Part shown: positions 10,825-22,869 of the stretch, one piece after another
Position numbering within the stretch: position 1 is the stretch's first letter
Layout of the letters: each line of letters begins with the position of its first letter
From: Phragmites australis
Lineage: Eukaryota > Streptophyta > Magnoliopsida > Poales > Poaceae
Reading direction: 5' to 3'
Length of the DNA stretch: 64,000 nucleotides
Assembly: GCF_958298935.1 (NCBI RefSeq)
Contig: NC_084924.1
Location: 29,175,819-29,239,818 of the forward strand
Translations under genes and position numbers: made by a program
Notes under the pieces: generated by a model
What the model saw: the letters and a program-made list of their open reading frames with translations, nothing else
Databases searched by the model: none
Told to the model about the DNA's origin: nothing

Positions 10825-12440
10825 TGACGATTATATATTCAAGCAGGTCAGAATTCTTCTTGTCTAATTGCAGTAGTAGTCTAGTAGACAAATTCTTTAC
10901 TTGCATCAAATAAAACATGAACTACATATAGTGCAACATTAGAGCCGACAAGACAATAATTCAGACTTCAGAGTGTTCCAAGGTTTGAGTGAAGAGTTTC
11001 AAAACAGACTACCGATTGCATATGTCAAACAGCATAGTTCATTTTAGAAACAGTATTTGCATCATCCATTAGCATACGGAGATAGCTGATAAGCTTTCGA
11101 GATGGCCCATTGTCGCGTATGCTTTTGTTGACTCACAATAAGATATGAAAAGGGGGGAAAGCACAAGCATATGCTAGCTATCCTTTGTAGCCTAAAAGCC
11201 CCTTTTTGCATTTCTAGCGAAGTAAAGAATCTTACTGACAGAAAAGAAAGTTCTTTTAGGGGGAGGACAGAAAAAGAAAAGTGAGGAAGGAACCCGGTGC
11301 CACTGAAGACTTAAGAAAATCAGTCAAAACTAACACCTAACCATACCTGATGCATTGCGGAGAAGGAAGACGATGAAAAACATGCATCCCTGCCATCTTT
11401 TGTGCAACATCCTCGGATAACAAGATGATATCCAAGCAGGGGCCTTGTGCTAGCACCTCGAAGGACTGAAATTCATCTGACGATTTCAGAATTTCATACA
11501 GAGATAATATTTGCATAATATGATGGTTAGAGAGGCTCATGTCACTCTTGGAAGCTAAAGAAAGGTACTCTCAGCAATCCGAGTGACCTTGGTAGGACCA
11601 GTGAGAGATGCAAAAAACTAGCATGTCAAGATCACAAGTCAGGTTAGTTGAAGATGCTTCGAGGCCGAGGCCGCACCAACCAACAAAATGATCTGGAACT
11701 ATACGAACCCGGCCAATACCTGAGACAAGTGTCAACCTATTGCTGACACCGCTTGGCTATGCGTCCGTTTATCCAAATGGTTGGTAAACAAAAACACCTA
11801 ATTTTTTTGGGACATGATTAGGAGCAAGTGCTCATAACTACCCTATAACCTGCATCTTCCTAGATTATCATACCTTGTTTTCTAATAGTTGCCTTTTGCC
11901 GTTTTGACATCCGTATGGTCTCCAATCTACATCTCTTTTTCCCTGCCCTAATACACAATTTTGATAATTGCTTTTGCATCTAGTCTAGTCTAGTGAACAA
12001 ACAAGGAAACAACAAGCAAACGGAACGAGATACCAGGTTCATACGTGCCGGCTGAAAAATGGCGTGACATAACATCAAATTTATGTCACGTTGGTACACT
12101 GGGAACAGCAGTAACGCTTGTGCGACGAACTTGAAATTGGCAGGTGAAAAACCAAGCGATACAACAATAAAAGTAGTAGTAGTAGTTGCAACTGAACGGA
12201 AACATGACCAGAAAGAGTAATTCTCAAAATAATCTCACATAAAGGACACTCAGAAAGTGCAAAGCCAGAATTGCATCAGCAGAGGAACCCTGACTCAGGA
12301 ATTAGATGAGCCGAAAGGGGAAGAGCATAGGAAAAAAAACTAGAAACAGCATAGGAAGGAAGCAAGGAAAGATGCCATGAACGACGGAAGAGCTGGAGGC
12401 TGGAGCTTTACTAAAAGCATGGATGGATCACGTATGTACC
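10825..12440 (-). other. Probable first intron/5' region of the callose-binding-type gene
   Basis: This is mostly AT-rich. No exon encoding a signal peptide is convincing on the minus strand. A short frame at 11540-11337 (68 codons) has no recognised relatives and no good splice sites. Treat the segment as a long intron between the leader exon near 12441-12640 and the coding exon at 10775, with the chance that a small coding exon was missed. Confidence 0.4.
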
Positions 12441-12674
12441 TTGGATCAAAGCTTCCACTTGGCCCCAAGATCGAGCTTGAGGTTGGCCTTTGCTTCCCCG
12501 GGACGAAAGCTTAATTTGCCTCGATCGGAATGGTCGCTAACCCCTCCGCCGTCCTCTTCCGCTTCCTTGGCGCCGAGCGAGCAGAGCAGAGCCCAGCCCA
12601 GCCCAGCCCAGACAGGGAGGGGATCGAGAGCAGGGCGTAGTCTCTAGATGATGGCATCCGGCCAGGCTTTATAC
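12441..12674 (-). promoter_or_regulatory. TATA box and untranslated leader exon (minus strand)
   Basis: On the minus strand a GTATAAAG box at 12674-12667 lies about 30 bases ahead of a GC-rich, CT-rich leader containing a GGGCT tandem run. The leader ends in a good donor, CCAAG|GTACAT, at 12440. It contains a short upstream frame (47 codons from ATGCCATC) that stops before the donor. It fits a spliced 5' UTR of the gene whose coding exon starts at 10775, but the connection is inferred. Confidence 0.5.
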
Positions 12675-14099
12675 GCACACCCAGGTGCACATGAGCAGTA
12701 GAGATGAGATTAGGAAGCTAATGACGTGTACTAAATGATGGCACCGGCGGTGACACTGACACGGCGGTTTTAATGAAGCGAAGTCTGGAGATAGAGTTGA
12801 GGCCTAAGTTGGGTGCAAGAGCTGATTACCGAGAGACAGCTCCGTGTTAGCCTTCTAATTTCGTAAACGTCCACTAATTACCAACATAAAACGCTGAGCA
12901 CTTACAAGGTTAAGCAGTGAAAGTGAGTAACCTTGTTCGGTGAAGCCATTAAGGATCTTGACCGGTTGGTGTTGTCGCGTCGGTAGCAGGAGTGGTAGCA
13001 GATCACCGGAGGTTGATATCCGGTGATGATCCGGTGTCGTCAGTGGTGGATGGAGGTCGCCGACGATGTAGATCGAGGTCGCCGGCCTTCGATCACCTAA
13101 GCGCCCAATTTAAATCGGAATTTATTAGCGGATTCATGAGTTTAATTTCACACGTATAAGATAGACCACCGGCCTCCCTTTTTATTGGGCCGATCAGGGC
13201 ACGAGAGGTTTCCCGTTCTCCTTAAGCCTCACTAATTTGTTGGCCGAAATCACAACTAACGCACACCCCGAGCTAAAAACTGATCCCCAACCTACCCATG
13301 TGGTTCCGCTCCGTCAAACCAAGAACAGCCACCGCCGGGCGTTCCGAGCAGGTGACCCATCCGCGCATCAGCTTCCGATTCTTCCAACCAAACTTGACGT
13401 GGATCACAGCATGCTAAGCTTTCCTATCTATCTATCTGCCTTTTCCCTCGGCCGGGGTCGATCGGCAGTGCTTGGTGTATTGATGACGGGCGATAGATAG
13501 CTCTTAGTATTACCTCTTTTTATATGAGCTAAAATTCTTATGTAATTTAAACTAAAAAACGTCAAAAAATGTTTCAATTTTTGTATATGCTCTATAGTTC
13601 ATAAGCAACTCATTTTAACTGAAGTCACTAAAAATATTGTGTATAAGTCAAACTAAAATTCTCCAAAATATGCTACTTTTGCAACTTACCAGTAATTTTT
13701 AAGGCCTTACAAAAGTTCTCAAAAAATCTAGAAAAATTCACTAATATTCCTCTAATGTGATGTACTAATTTCTAAAATTATCTCATACCCTGGGTTATAA
13801 GGTGAAAAAGTGAGTTTCTTTGCAAATGGAGTGAAGTTTTAATAGAGTGGTATTTTGACGTGTGCCATCCAGTAGGATGGCAAAAAAGCAATTGCCCCTT
13901 TTTATATCAGTGCATCATCTTAATCTGATAGAATTCTTTGTCGTACATCCTCGTGTTATATATCAATCCATTTACTCACTGGTCACTGTCAACATCATGT
14001 GGGATGCCACTGACTTTGGAAATTTAGTAATTATCTGACGGTTATGATAGTAAATAGACCTAGTGGCGGTTATGACTGTAAAAAGGTTATAAAAAACAA
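12675..14099. other. Intergenic, nothing recognised
   Basis: GC-richer sequence to about 13500 has short frames but no family resemblance. From 13500 to 13900 the DNA is AT-rich and looks like old MITE or transposon debris, without definable ends. Confidence 0.4.
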
Positions 14100-16560
14100 G
14101 TCTCTACTAGCTATGTGTTGTGAAAGCTTTGATAGGGTGACGCGAAGCGCCTAGGCACCCTAGCGCCATTGTCGCCACTGAACGGCACGGCGGCCATCGT
14201 CGCTGCCGTCGACTGCTCCCTTCCCAACTAGCTTCCTCCCTCCACGGTCCCCCCTCTCCATTCCACCTCCCAAGGGTCTCCGTCGCATGGGACACCAAGC
14301 GGACTCTGCCGCTGCTGCTCCAAAGCCCAGATCTGCCACCCCTACTCCGGGATGCCACCTCTGCATCTCCTCCCATGCTTTCACTTGGTGTCTTAAGCTT
14401 GGGGCCTCATCGAGGGGGTGTCTGTGAGCCCGGTCGTCGCGTTGGGGAGCTGCAGTTGTCAGCCTACGTTGTCCCCAGATGGCACTGCAATGGAGCATGA
14501 GAGTCACCACCTTTGCTGTTGTACGTACAACCCCCCCCCCCCTCCTCCGCCGCTGGACCGCCACCCCCACCTCAGTTGGACCGACGCCACCAGACCGTCG
14601 CCTCGGCGCTGTAACCTCAGCTAGATCTACGCCGCTATACCACCATCTATTGCCCTCTACCTGCTAGTTGGCGAATCTACTGTTAGGGTTTTTAGGAAGC
14701 TCACAGTGGTCCCAGTCCGCCACCCTCCGTCGCACCTGTCTCAACCGTTGGATTTGCGTCTCGGGTGTCACCTAGCGGTCTTCGTCAGCCTCCCAACTTG
14801 TGCTCCAACGTCCTCCACCACAGTCGTCCCAAGCCACCGTTGTCGCCGTCATCGTTCTTCCCTTGGTCACCATTTCCCTCGTCGCCTACTCCACCTCCTA
14901 GCCGACATGTGAGGCGGGGTCATGATGTCCCTTCCGACACCAGGTGCCGCTACCACGGGCACCCATGAGGGCACCGCAGCCCACTCCATGGTGCCACACA
15001 TCGTCAAGCAACCTTTGTCATCGTTGCAAAGATCACAATCGAAGCGCAGTCTCGCCTTCAAAAGATGGGCTCAAGGTAGATTCTACCGTTGTCTTGCTCG
15101 TGACCATCAAGTTAGTGCTAGTTGGGACTCCTTCCACTGCATCCGTTGCCGTCGACTTGGGCATAGGGAGCAACATTGCCACCTTTGGTCTCCTTCTACG
15201 GCCCTGCATTCCCGCTCCCATCTACCCAACCTCGTCGTTTTCAGCAAGCTCGAAGTAGGGCGGATGTAGTGTCTACCTTTGCCTAGCCTCTATGCTAGGT
15301 GTGGCAGTGATGTCGTCTCCAGTGTTGCCGGTGGCGGCCTTTGCCACACTACACATGGTTCGCCCACCATGGATCTTCAATCGGTGATTGCGCCTCTAGT
15401 GGAGTCACTTCGTTTCAACCTCTAATAGCGGATCATGTCTCACCTTGAGGATGTGATGCGTTCAGAATTCAGGGATTTGCTCGTGACCCATTTGGAGGAT
15501 GTGGTCTGCCCCATCAGAGAAGAGGTCACTGCAATCAAGTTGTGGCTAGCATGTGTGGCCAATCACTTGGAGCGCACGGAGGTGTTGAGTGATGGTCCAT
15601 CTGCCACCAACATGGTTTAGCTCTTTGGCCCTTGTTCTCCAGTTTGACGCTTGCCGACCCCATCTTTCTTCGATGCACTCACGGTGGCTTGCACTCCACC
15701 TAGGGGTCCTTTTCCGCAAATGGCGGTGTCTGCAACTACAGCGGTTCAGTATGATTGTGAGCTTCCCATCACCAATGAGGTGGAAGTTGTGTCCTCATGG
15801 ACCTCCACTGCACTTGAGCACCATGAGCCGCCCATAAAGTAGTTGTCGTGCATAACTGCATCTATGACCATTGCACTTTCAAACAATTGTAAGCTTCTAG
15901 TCGTCAATGAGGTGGATGTGATGCCCTTAAAAACCTTCGATTCATAGGAGCACTAGGAGCTGCCTGTGGAGCAAGCATTGCTCCAAGTCATCACCCCAGC
16001 CACAGGGGGTCCCATTGCGGCTAATGTTGCCCAGTTGACCACATTGGACTTTGCTCAACCGCCTGAAGCTTACTTCCCAGAGATTCTAGATTGCTATTTG
16101 GATCTCCCTGTTATGCATGCTCCAGACTTAGCTAATATGACTAAGCACCTACTCTTCGTGAAGGTCTTCATCGAGGGCTCTGTCGATGACCCCCCTTCCA
16201 CTTAGCTACATCCTTTACTACTGCTGATAGAATCGATAAGACATCAACAAAGGTCTTATGACAAGTCATCGATTCTCGCAGTGCCCGCCTTGCTTTGAAG
16301 TTTCTGGCCAAATTTGAAGGATCTCCACCACCGCCACCAGAGGAGCTCTCTCAGATCATCTCTGCCATCGGCCTTCAAACTTACATGGGGCTTTGAGTTG
16401 TCATACTTCCTTGTGAAGGGCTAGATTACCGGTGTCGCGATCGTGATGCCTTTGCAACGTGATCATGTGTCATGAAGAGTCGAGGTCACTTTGATCTTGC
16501 TTTTAGTTGTTGTTTGCTTTGTCCCGCTGTTGTGGTAATTTTAGTGTTGCTAGTCCTATT
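14100..16560 (+). pseudogene. LINE-like ORF1 (zinc-knuckle protein) remnant
   Basis: Fragments in several plus frames add up to a grass ORF1-type protein. A Cys-His segment at about 15080-15175 reads FYRCLARDHQ then FHCIRCRRLGHREQHC, matching the paired zinc knuckles of these proteins. A Leu-rich acidic stretch follows at 15372-15620 (SHLEDVMRSEF, THLEDVV). Further pieces lie at 15651-15842, 15966-16205 and 16270-16390 (ARLALKFLAKFEG). Stops and frameshifts separate them, so no product is expected. The upstream part (14100-14900) is Pro/Ser-rich and may be the N-terminal region. No reverse transcriptase is present, so this is either a truncated LINE or a non-autonomous ORF1-only derivative. 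Confidence 0.5.
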
Positions 16561-16594
16561 ACTAGTTTTGGTTGCCCCGCCAACTGGGTTGGTG

Positions 16595-16880
16595 GTCGTT
16601 ATATTTTTTTTCTTTTCCTGTATGCGGCCTGCTTGGGCTGCATGCTTGTATTTATTCTTGCATTTTTTAATAGAAACCGGCACTTTCTTATGCCCAGTCG
16701 TTTCAAAATAGAAGAAGAAGAAGGTTTCATGAGCTAGTTGGAGGTTGTTGTCTTTTTTCTTTTCCTGTATGTAGCCTCCCAGGGCTGCATGCTTGTATTT
16801 ATTCTTGCTTTTTTAATAGAAACCGGCATTTTCCTGTGCCCAGTTGTTTCAAAGAAGAAGAAGAAGAAGGTTTCTCGAGC
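16595..16880 (+). repeat. 147-base tandem duplication at the LINE-like 3' tail
   Basis: Two copies of a tail containing GGCTGCATGCTTGTATTTAT, TTTTTTAATAGAAACCGGCA and a GAAGAAGAAGG run start at about 16602 and 16749. The offset is 147 bases (GCTGCAT at 16637 and 16784). Both end in the same GAA-rich run, suggesting duplicated 3' UTR or two insertions sharing a site. Confidence 0.75.
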
Positions 16881-18480
16881 CCTATCCTGCCTACTCGGAT
16901 CAAGGATTTTCTCTTTTCTTTCTTTCTTCTTTTTAATTTTTATTCATGGCTTGAGGATTTCGATGATGTTCATGACAACTAGAGAAAGTAATAGCAAGGG
17001 CAATGCCCATATCATCAACAATATCCAATCAAAATTGTACTAGTTATATATCCCAAGGCGGATCCAAGGCCAATGTGGGCTCTAGCCCCCTCATTCGTAG
17101 CCAATGAATGAGGGAGAGAAAGAAGAAAAAAGGAGGAGAAGAGGAAGAAGATTAAGAGAGAGAGGTTGATGTGTCCTCCCTATTTGGTTCCTTTGCATCC
17201 ACCACTATATATATCTAGCATCTCACTAAACATAATCGATTGATCTAACTTTCTCTTTTTTTTCTTTTTTGTTAAAGCATACTCCTAATACATATGTGGA
17301 ACCCATCCAGTCGCACTTAGCGACATGCACACATAAGAACATTATCGTGCCAAGACAAAAGGTAGTGAAAACACTGACTATCACACCATGCATGTTCATA
17401 GAGTCTTTGGGATATGATTGAGATATATGCTTGGGAACTTGGAGCCGAGAGGATGAGAAAATAAGGGTGATGCTATATTTCAGGATATGAAATCATCCAT
17501 TTTTTCAGTCGACGGATTCTATCCGTCGAATGCTGATCCAATGGACCAGAGATCATCTTCTACCTCAAGCACCCCAACTACTCTCTGTTTTCTTGTTGCA
17601 TCTGTGTTCGCCCCCGCCTCGCCCGTCACCGAATCCGCACATGCCGCCCTCACCGCACTAACCTGGGTCCACCTAGGATGTCGACTTGCCTCCCCCGCCC
17701 TAGCACTAGCCCATTCAATAGTCCTTTGCTACCTATGGCCGATGACGTCACCACCACCACCCCCGCCTCCTCAACTGGGCTAGCCTACTACCTGCCAACC
17801 TTCCTCTAAGCCTGGGATGGAGAATCCCACCAGCAAAGAAGATAGGTGTTCACACCCATCGCCTGAATTCAATTGAGTTTTCATATGCCTAAAACTTATG
17901 AAGTGTGAAAAAAATAAACTTTGATTGTTGCCAATGCACATGTGTTGTACAACTCCTCCATCCATTAGTTTGACTCGACTCTTGATAATTAGGCCGGTGA
18001 CAAATGGCAATGTGTGGAAAATAACGATTTCAGCCATTTTTGCATTTTTGTCTTCTCACCAGTCACCACAATACCAAACTTTTCTTTTTGGCTTTTTTGG
18101 GACTAGTAACCACACGCGTGTGACACACACGTGTAATTTTTGTACATCTACAGTTTCTGATATGATTTTAAAGCATTAAGAATAAAAATGAATGATACAA
18201 CAAGTAATATATGATTTTTCTCAAAACAAAAGTAATATATGGTTAAGTAGATCGTCACGTGCAAATATAATATCACAATTAATTCATCTTTGGAAACATC
18301 TCATGTCTAATGCACTTGACAATTTCCCATACACGGGAGGAGATGCCGTTTTCACATTTATTCCCATTGTAGTTCAGTAGATCTACCAAAAATTGTTTCC
18401 TCAGTTGATAACCATCATACATATGCATTGCATGTCAATAATAAGGATTAGTGTGAATTATACACTGTTGTGTGTTCGAG
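16881..18480. other. Intergenic, nothing recognised
   Basis: The stretch contains CT/GA-rich and AT-rich sequence and a short palindrome-rich spot near 18112 (ACACGCGTGT). No frame shows a known domain. A Pro/Ala-rich plus-strand frame at 17487-17783 lacks any recognised relative. Confidence 0.4.
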
Positions 18481-20180
18481 AAGATTGATCACATACCTAA
18501 TGTGGAATGAATTGTAGTTGTGCAGCATGGAACCGATGCAACATACAGTGATATCTCAAAAAATTATTTAGCTTTGAGGTGACAGCTTTGTTCGCAAAAT
18601 GTGCATTATCCTGCTCCATGGTGTTGCAATAGAAGAAACTCATTGATCTAGAACTCAAAACATCCGGTTTAAAGTGAAATGGCCTAACCTCCTTTCCTTT
18701 TCCACTCGGAACCGAAGGCATATTTACCAATGTGACTGAGAGTCAAGTTCGGGCAATCCTACCTTGTATCAAATAGCTTCATTTGGATTGCCTCTTGAAA
18801 TCACATTCCTTCTAGTCTCTAGAGAGCCATTTTGGCCCTGAAATCTAGAAAGAATACAGCTAGTGGATGTCATACTTCCTAATATGTATGCTGAACACAA
18901 CAAACGAATTGCCTTGTAAATTGTCATGTTCTATCAAACATAAGGATGTCCTTAACCAGGATAGCAAAGATGAGACTCTGCACTACTGCACTATCAGATG
19001 TGTTGATAGCAACTTGCTTTAGAAATAGACCACTGATACTAAAAAATGGCTGTTGTTATGCATGATTCAAGCAGGAAGACATAAGTCATTACTACCTGGA
19101 CAACTTCTATATCCACCGAACCGATAAGCCTTCAGTGAAAAACATCTCTAGTTTTTTGGTACATCCTCCTATATATGGTTGCACCTTCTAGCTCAACATG
19201 GATTTCTCGTACTGTTTGGATTACCACTAGGTTGTCTAGAAGCCATCCTTTATTTCCACATTGAAGATCTTTATAAATACAATCAACATGCTAAAAGACA
19301 TCAGAATACCCATCAAACATTTCTCTCATGTCCACAGCTACTTCAAATACATATGATTGTATGAGAACCTAGTAAGTCAAACACAATGAGATGTCAACTT
19401 GCAAAAGAACATGTTTGCAACCATGATAGATAGATGGTAGATGCAAAAAATAAAATGAAGGACACCGAACATTGGCTTTCATTAAAAAAACAAATTTAGC
19501 AGGTTTGAACAAATAGTTTTTCATTACCTTATGTTGATTTTTCATTAGTACCATGGAATGCGTAGAGCATGCAGGATTACTATGAGTGAAGCAATGATAA
19601 TTATTATGACGATGACAGAAAGCAAACCAATCCTATGATCGCTCATGCCTACATGATAAAAAAATAACATCAAAATGTTATAATAAATACAAAATATCTA
19701 CGAAGAGAAGAAGCCAAAGTATTAAAAATGTACATGAATTACCAAATTAATACTTGCATGACATTTCATCCAAGTGAAATATACCAACGTTATTTCTAGC
19801 AATTAAAATTATAGATCACTCGAACCCTCATTCATTAGTTGAGTGATCCATAGAAGATAAAAAATATAAGCCCATTAGATATGCCATGCACCATTCGGAT
19901 TAGCACTGGCAAGGAACACAAGATAGGATGGTGAAACATCAACATTATCAAAAGTATCATCGATATTAGAGCAAGATCAAATAAGACCACAAAGAATAAT
20001 GTAGTAGCAATATGGGCCAGGTTAAAGCACAACTACAAAATATTGGATGGCTCCACCCAATATGTGGCTGGCCATATATACCATTGAAAGTACCATCACA
20101 ACATTTTTTTTTTTGCAAGATGAGTCTATTCTCAGTTTGAAACAAGTACTTGACATAGAAGGAAGTTGTGTTCTACCGGA
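18481..20180. other. AT-rich segment beside gene fragments
   Basis: No known protein is seen. A 77-codon minus-strand frame at 18730-18497 (starts MVNMPSVPSGKGKEV) is the best open stretch but resembles nothing I know. The segment may belong to the same mobile unit as the gene fragments to its right. Confidence 0.3.
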
Positions 20181-20184
20181 CAAC

Positions 20185-20790
20185 CGACAAGTTGGAAGAG
20201 TAGCTGCTGGCAGCTGCTCTAAGAGATCATCCTTACCTAAGCTCCTTATTCTACTTTGACCCTAAAGATTAGGCAGATATCACAAAGCGAAACCTGAAAC
20301 TGCAAGGCAAACACAGTCACACAAACCTTGGGGTTTCCCTCTGCAGGTCTCAACCGCTCCGACTCAGTATCATATCTCAGAACTCTGAAGCATTCCAACC
20401 ACTCCTCGAGATACAACGCGTATGTGCACACCAAAGCGGAGCAGTCCCATGCTGGGAGGCGAGCAGCAAGCAAGATTCAGTCAAGGAGGAATCATCATTT
20501 ATCAATGCCAAATTATCAGCCTTATTTCATGTGCATTATTTTATTATATTGATTTAGTTCAGCAGCAATGCGTGCAGAATTGCAGAGCTGCAGTGGTAGA
20601 TTTGGGAGCTGACCTAGTGGATTGGAGTCATCCTTGAAGTTGGACATTTGCAGAGTGTGCCCCTTGCGCCGGTAGCTGAGCAACTCCTCCTTGAACATAG
20701 TGTCATTGTCCCACAGTGTCCGATGGATCACTACCAGCGTCTTCAGAGCAACATGCCCAATTTGCAAGAATTTTCTCCTACATTAGGTAA
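20185..20790 (-). pseudogene. Fragment of ANTH-domain clathrin assembly protein (AP180/CALM-like)
   Basis: Three exon-like pieces lie on the minus strand. The first, ending at 20614, gives [13 protein letters not shown]...[12 protein letters not shown]. The second, 20451-20327, gives AWDCSALVCTYALYLEEWLE and CFRVLRYD. The third, near 20250-20185, begins DDLLEQLPA and then shifts frame into LLFQLVGC. These match consecutive parts of the ANTH domain that binds PIP2 and clathrin coats. The intron between the first two has intact splice sites (CTAG|GTCAGC and CCAG|CATGGG), so this is a genomic copy and not a processed retrocopy. The first ~60 residues of the domain and the whole C-terminus are absent, and the third piece is frameshifted. 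Confidence 0.75.
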
Positions 20791-21335
20791 TTGGTAGATG
20801 AAACATGAAATTCACCAAGGACAGATTTTTAAGCTAAAAAAAATGAGTATATGGTTATCTACTAAAGTATGAACATTGTAAAGATTTTGGCGTTTCAATA
20901 AAATAGAGGTCATTTGGCTATCTGATCTAACTTATGGTTGTCTGCATTGATTCCAATCGATCTGAACTATAAATTGTTTAACTGCAATCTTCAACCACCT
21001 TTGTTGATGCTTTTGATCTAAGCATCATCTCGTTATATTCTGCTTTTTGGGTCTAACAATGCTACAATCGCCCTGCCTGCCCCTACTAAAGCTTCTTCAT
21101 TGTGCAGGTGATCATTCGGATCACAATATTCAGATCAAATGTGTGGTTATTTAAGAAGAATCCAATTGATCCTGGGTAGACACTTCTTGGACTGTTTAAG
21201 TGAATCAAGAATCCCCGTATATCTAACTTTTGGGGCCGCGCTCATTAAACCTCCTGGGAAGGCAACTTTCACACAATTGGGCAGTAGTGGCATGAAGCAA
21301 AAAGAACAAAAAGGAGAAGGGGTCGAACAGCAGGC

Positions 21336-21620
21336 ACCAACGTGGGTGGGCCTGAAGTCGGCCTTCCATTTGAGCAGCACGTCGTCATCGATGCTGAACC
21401 CGTCGGTGGGCAGTTTGATGTGGAGGCGGTGCAGCTCCTTTAACCAAAGGAGCAAATCATCAAACACCTTGCGAACGGCAGACACCAACGTGGGTGGCCC
21501 TGAAGTCGGCCTTCCATTTGAGTAGCACATCATCATCGATGCTGAACTCATCGGTGGCAGCTCGATGTGGAGGCGGTGCAGCTCCTTTAACCAAAGGAGT
21601 AAACCATCAAACACCTTGAA
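21336..21620 (-). pseudogene. Tandemly duplicated fragment of an unrecognised protein
   Basis: Two direct copies of a ~139-base segment (about 21340-21470 and 21480-21610) encode, on the minus strand, DDLLLWLKELHRLHIKLP followed in the better copy by TDGFSIDDDVLLKWKAD and RPTHVG. The second copy has a one-base change of frame after LHIELP. The coding bias is clear but I do not recognise the family. It sits between the ANTH fragment and the CSLC fragment. Confidence 0.55.
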
Positions 21621-21665
21621 TGCAAGAGGAAATCGATGCCATATATACACATTCCTTTTTTACTC

Positions 21666-22200
21666 ACCTTGATGGCGGATCCAGCGAAAATCGCGCCCTC
21701 CCTAATGCGATGTGGTGGATCCCGCCTGAATTTCTACATACCAAAATGTAGAGATTCTGGGGCGACAAAGTCGGTGGAAATTGATGGCGGCATGGACTGG
21801 CCATTGATGGCGGCGGGAGTTTCTAGGATGGCACAGTCGGCAGCGATGCCTACCGAGGCATGTCGGTGGTGGTCAAGATAGAGAACCCTAACTGGTCAAT
21901 CTTTGAGATCTCATCAAAGGACGCCGAGGAGGACATCCACTGCAAGAGTGGTCGCACCAAGAACACCAAGTAAATCAGGTGGATGTTGCTGCTCAAGGCG
22001 CACCGTGCCACCAAATGCCTCATGTCACTAGATTCCACGACTATTGCACTCGACGGCGCTGCCAGGCGTAGGGTGGCAGTCGAGCAGACTAACGTTGAGG
22101 CAGGCATGGTGGCGACCAACGGGGAGAGCCCCATGGTGCGCTCCCTAAAGGACAGGGTGGAGACGTCATCGGGGAGGAGGGGGCAGAGACGCCAACGGGG
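21666..22200 (+). pseudogene. N-terminal fragment of a CSLC (cellulose synthase-like C) gene
   Basis: From about 21866 the plus strand encodes VVKIENPNWSIFEISSKDAE, then a stop within the equivalent of the GRGKNAKQ motif. It continues in the same frame with MLLLKAHRATKCL and ALDGAARRRVAVEQT. This is the cytosolic N-terminus of CSLC proteins, the Golgi xyloglucan backbone synthases. The transmembrane and glycosyltransferase parts are missing, and an in-frame TAA at 21973 breaks the frame, so it is non-functional. It is oriented opposite to the neighbouring fragments. Confidence 0.65.
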
Positions 22201-22400
22201 TGGAGAGAGCAGCGCAGGGCGGCATGTGCACGTTCGACAGGGGCAAGTATGCAGTGCGCTGATCCCGCTGTGGCATTGGTTGATTTTTTCAGCTAAGAGG
22301 GAATGGCAAGAAGATAGAAAAATTGACACATTAGTGTGGGGAGAGGGGACCGTTAGATTCGATCTGAAGCGGTTATAAGTGGCGTTCGATATCAAACACA

Positions 22401-22869
22401 TTCACGCCTTTATAGTTTAGATCCATGCGATACCAAACTTAAAAGCGAAAGTAAGGAAAAGAGGGTGAGAGAAAGAAACAGAGAGGGTATGAAATATACC
22501 ACACTTGTTTTGCGAGGAAATGCACCAGGCTTCTCTTTCGTCGAAACTTGTAAGGCATAGATTATGTCGCAGAGGAAAGAAAGGAATAATAAATAATTAA
22601 CCAATAGAAGATTATGTGTTGTGAAAAAATAGACTAAAGTGCAAAAGGACCTACACATCTGAAGAAAAAAAATCTTTGTGACAAAAAGGATTTGAAAAGG
22701 AAAATAAAGCTTGAAGCCTGGATCCTCTTTTGGGCCTAATTACATGATCTACTGGCCGAGCCCAAAAGAGTACGGCTCGAAAAGCCCAACAACGCAGGCC
22801 TCCACATCCACCGTCCAACCGTTACCCAGGCCCGAATCCAACGGTCCCCGTGTTTTCGCCTTTCCCTTA
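22401..22869. other. Intergenic/upstream region of the SCL gene
   Basis: AT-rich to about 22700, then TGGGCC/GGCCCA-type motifs (22732-22790: TTTTGGGCCTAA, GAGCCCAAAAG, AAAGCCCAAC). These are typical of plant housekeeping promoters bound by TCP factors. No TATA box is evident. Confidence 0.4.

Noticed and set aside
14100..14125. TCTCTACTAGC as a Helitron 5' end
   Set aside because: No 3' CTRR end with a hairpin was found to pair with it.
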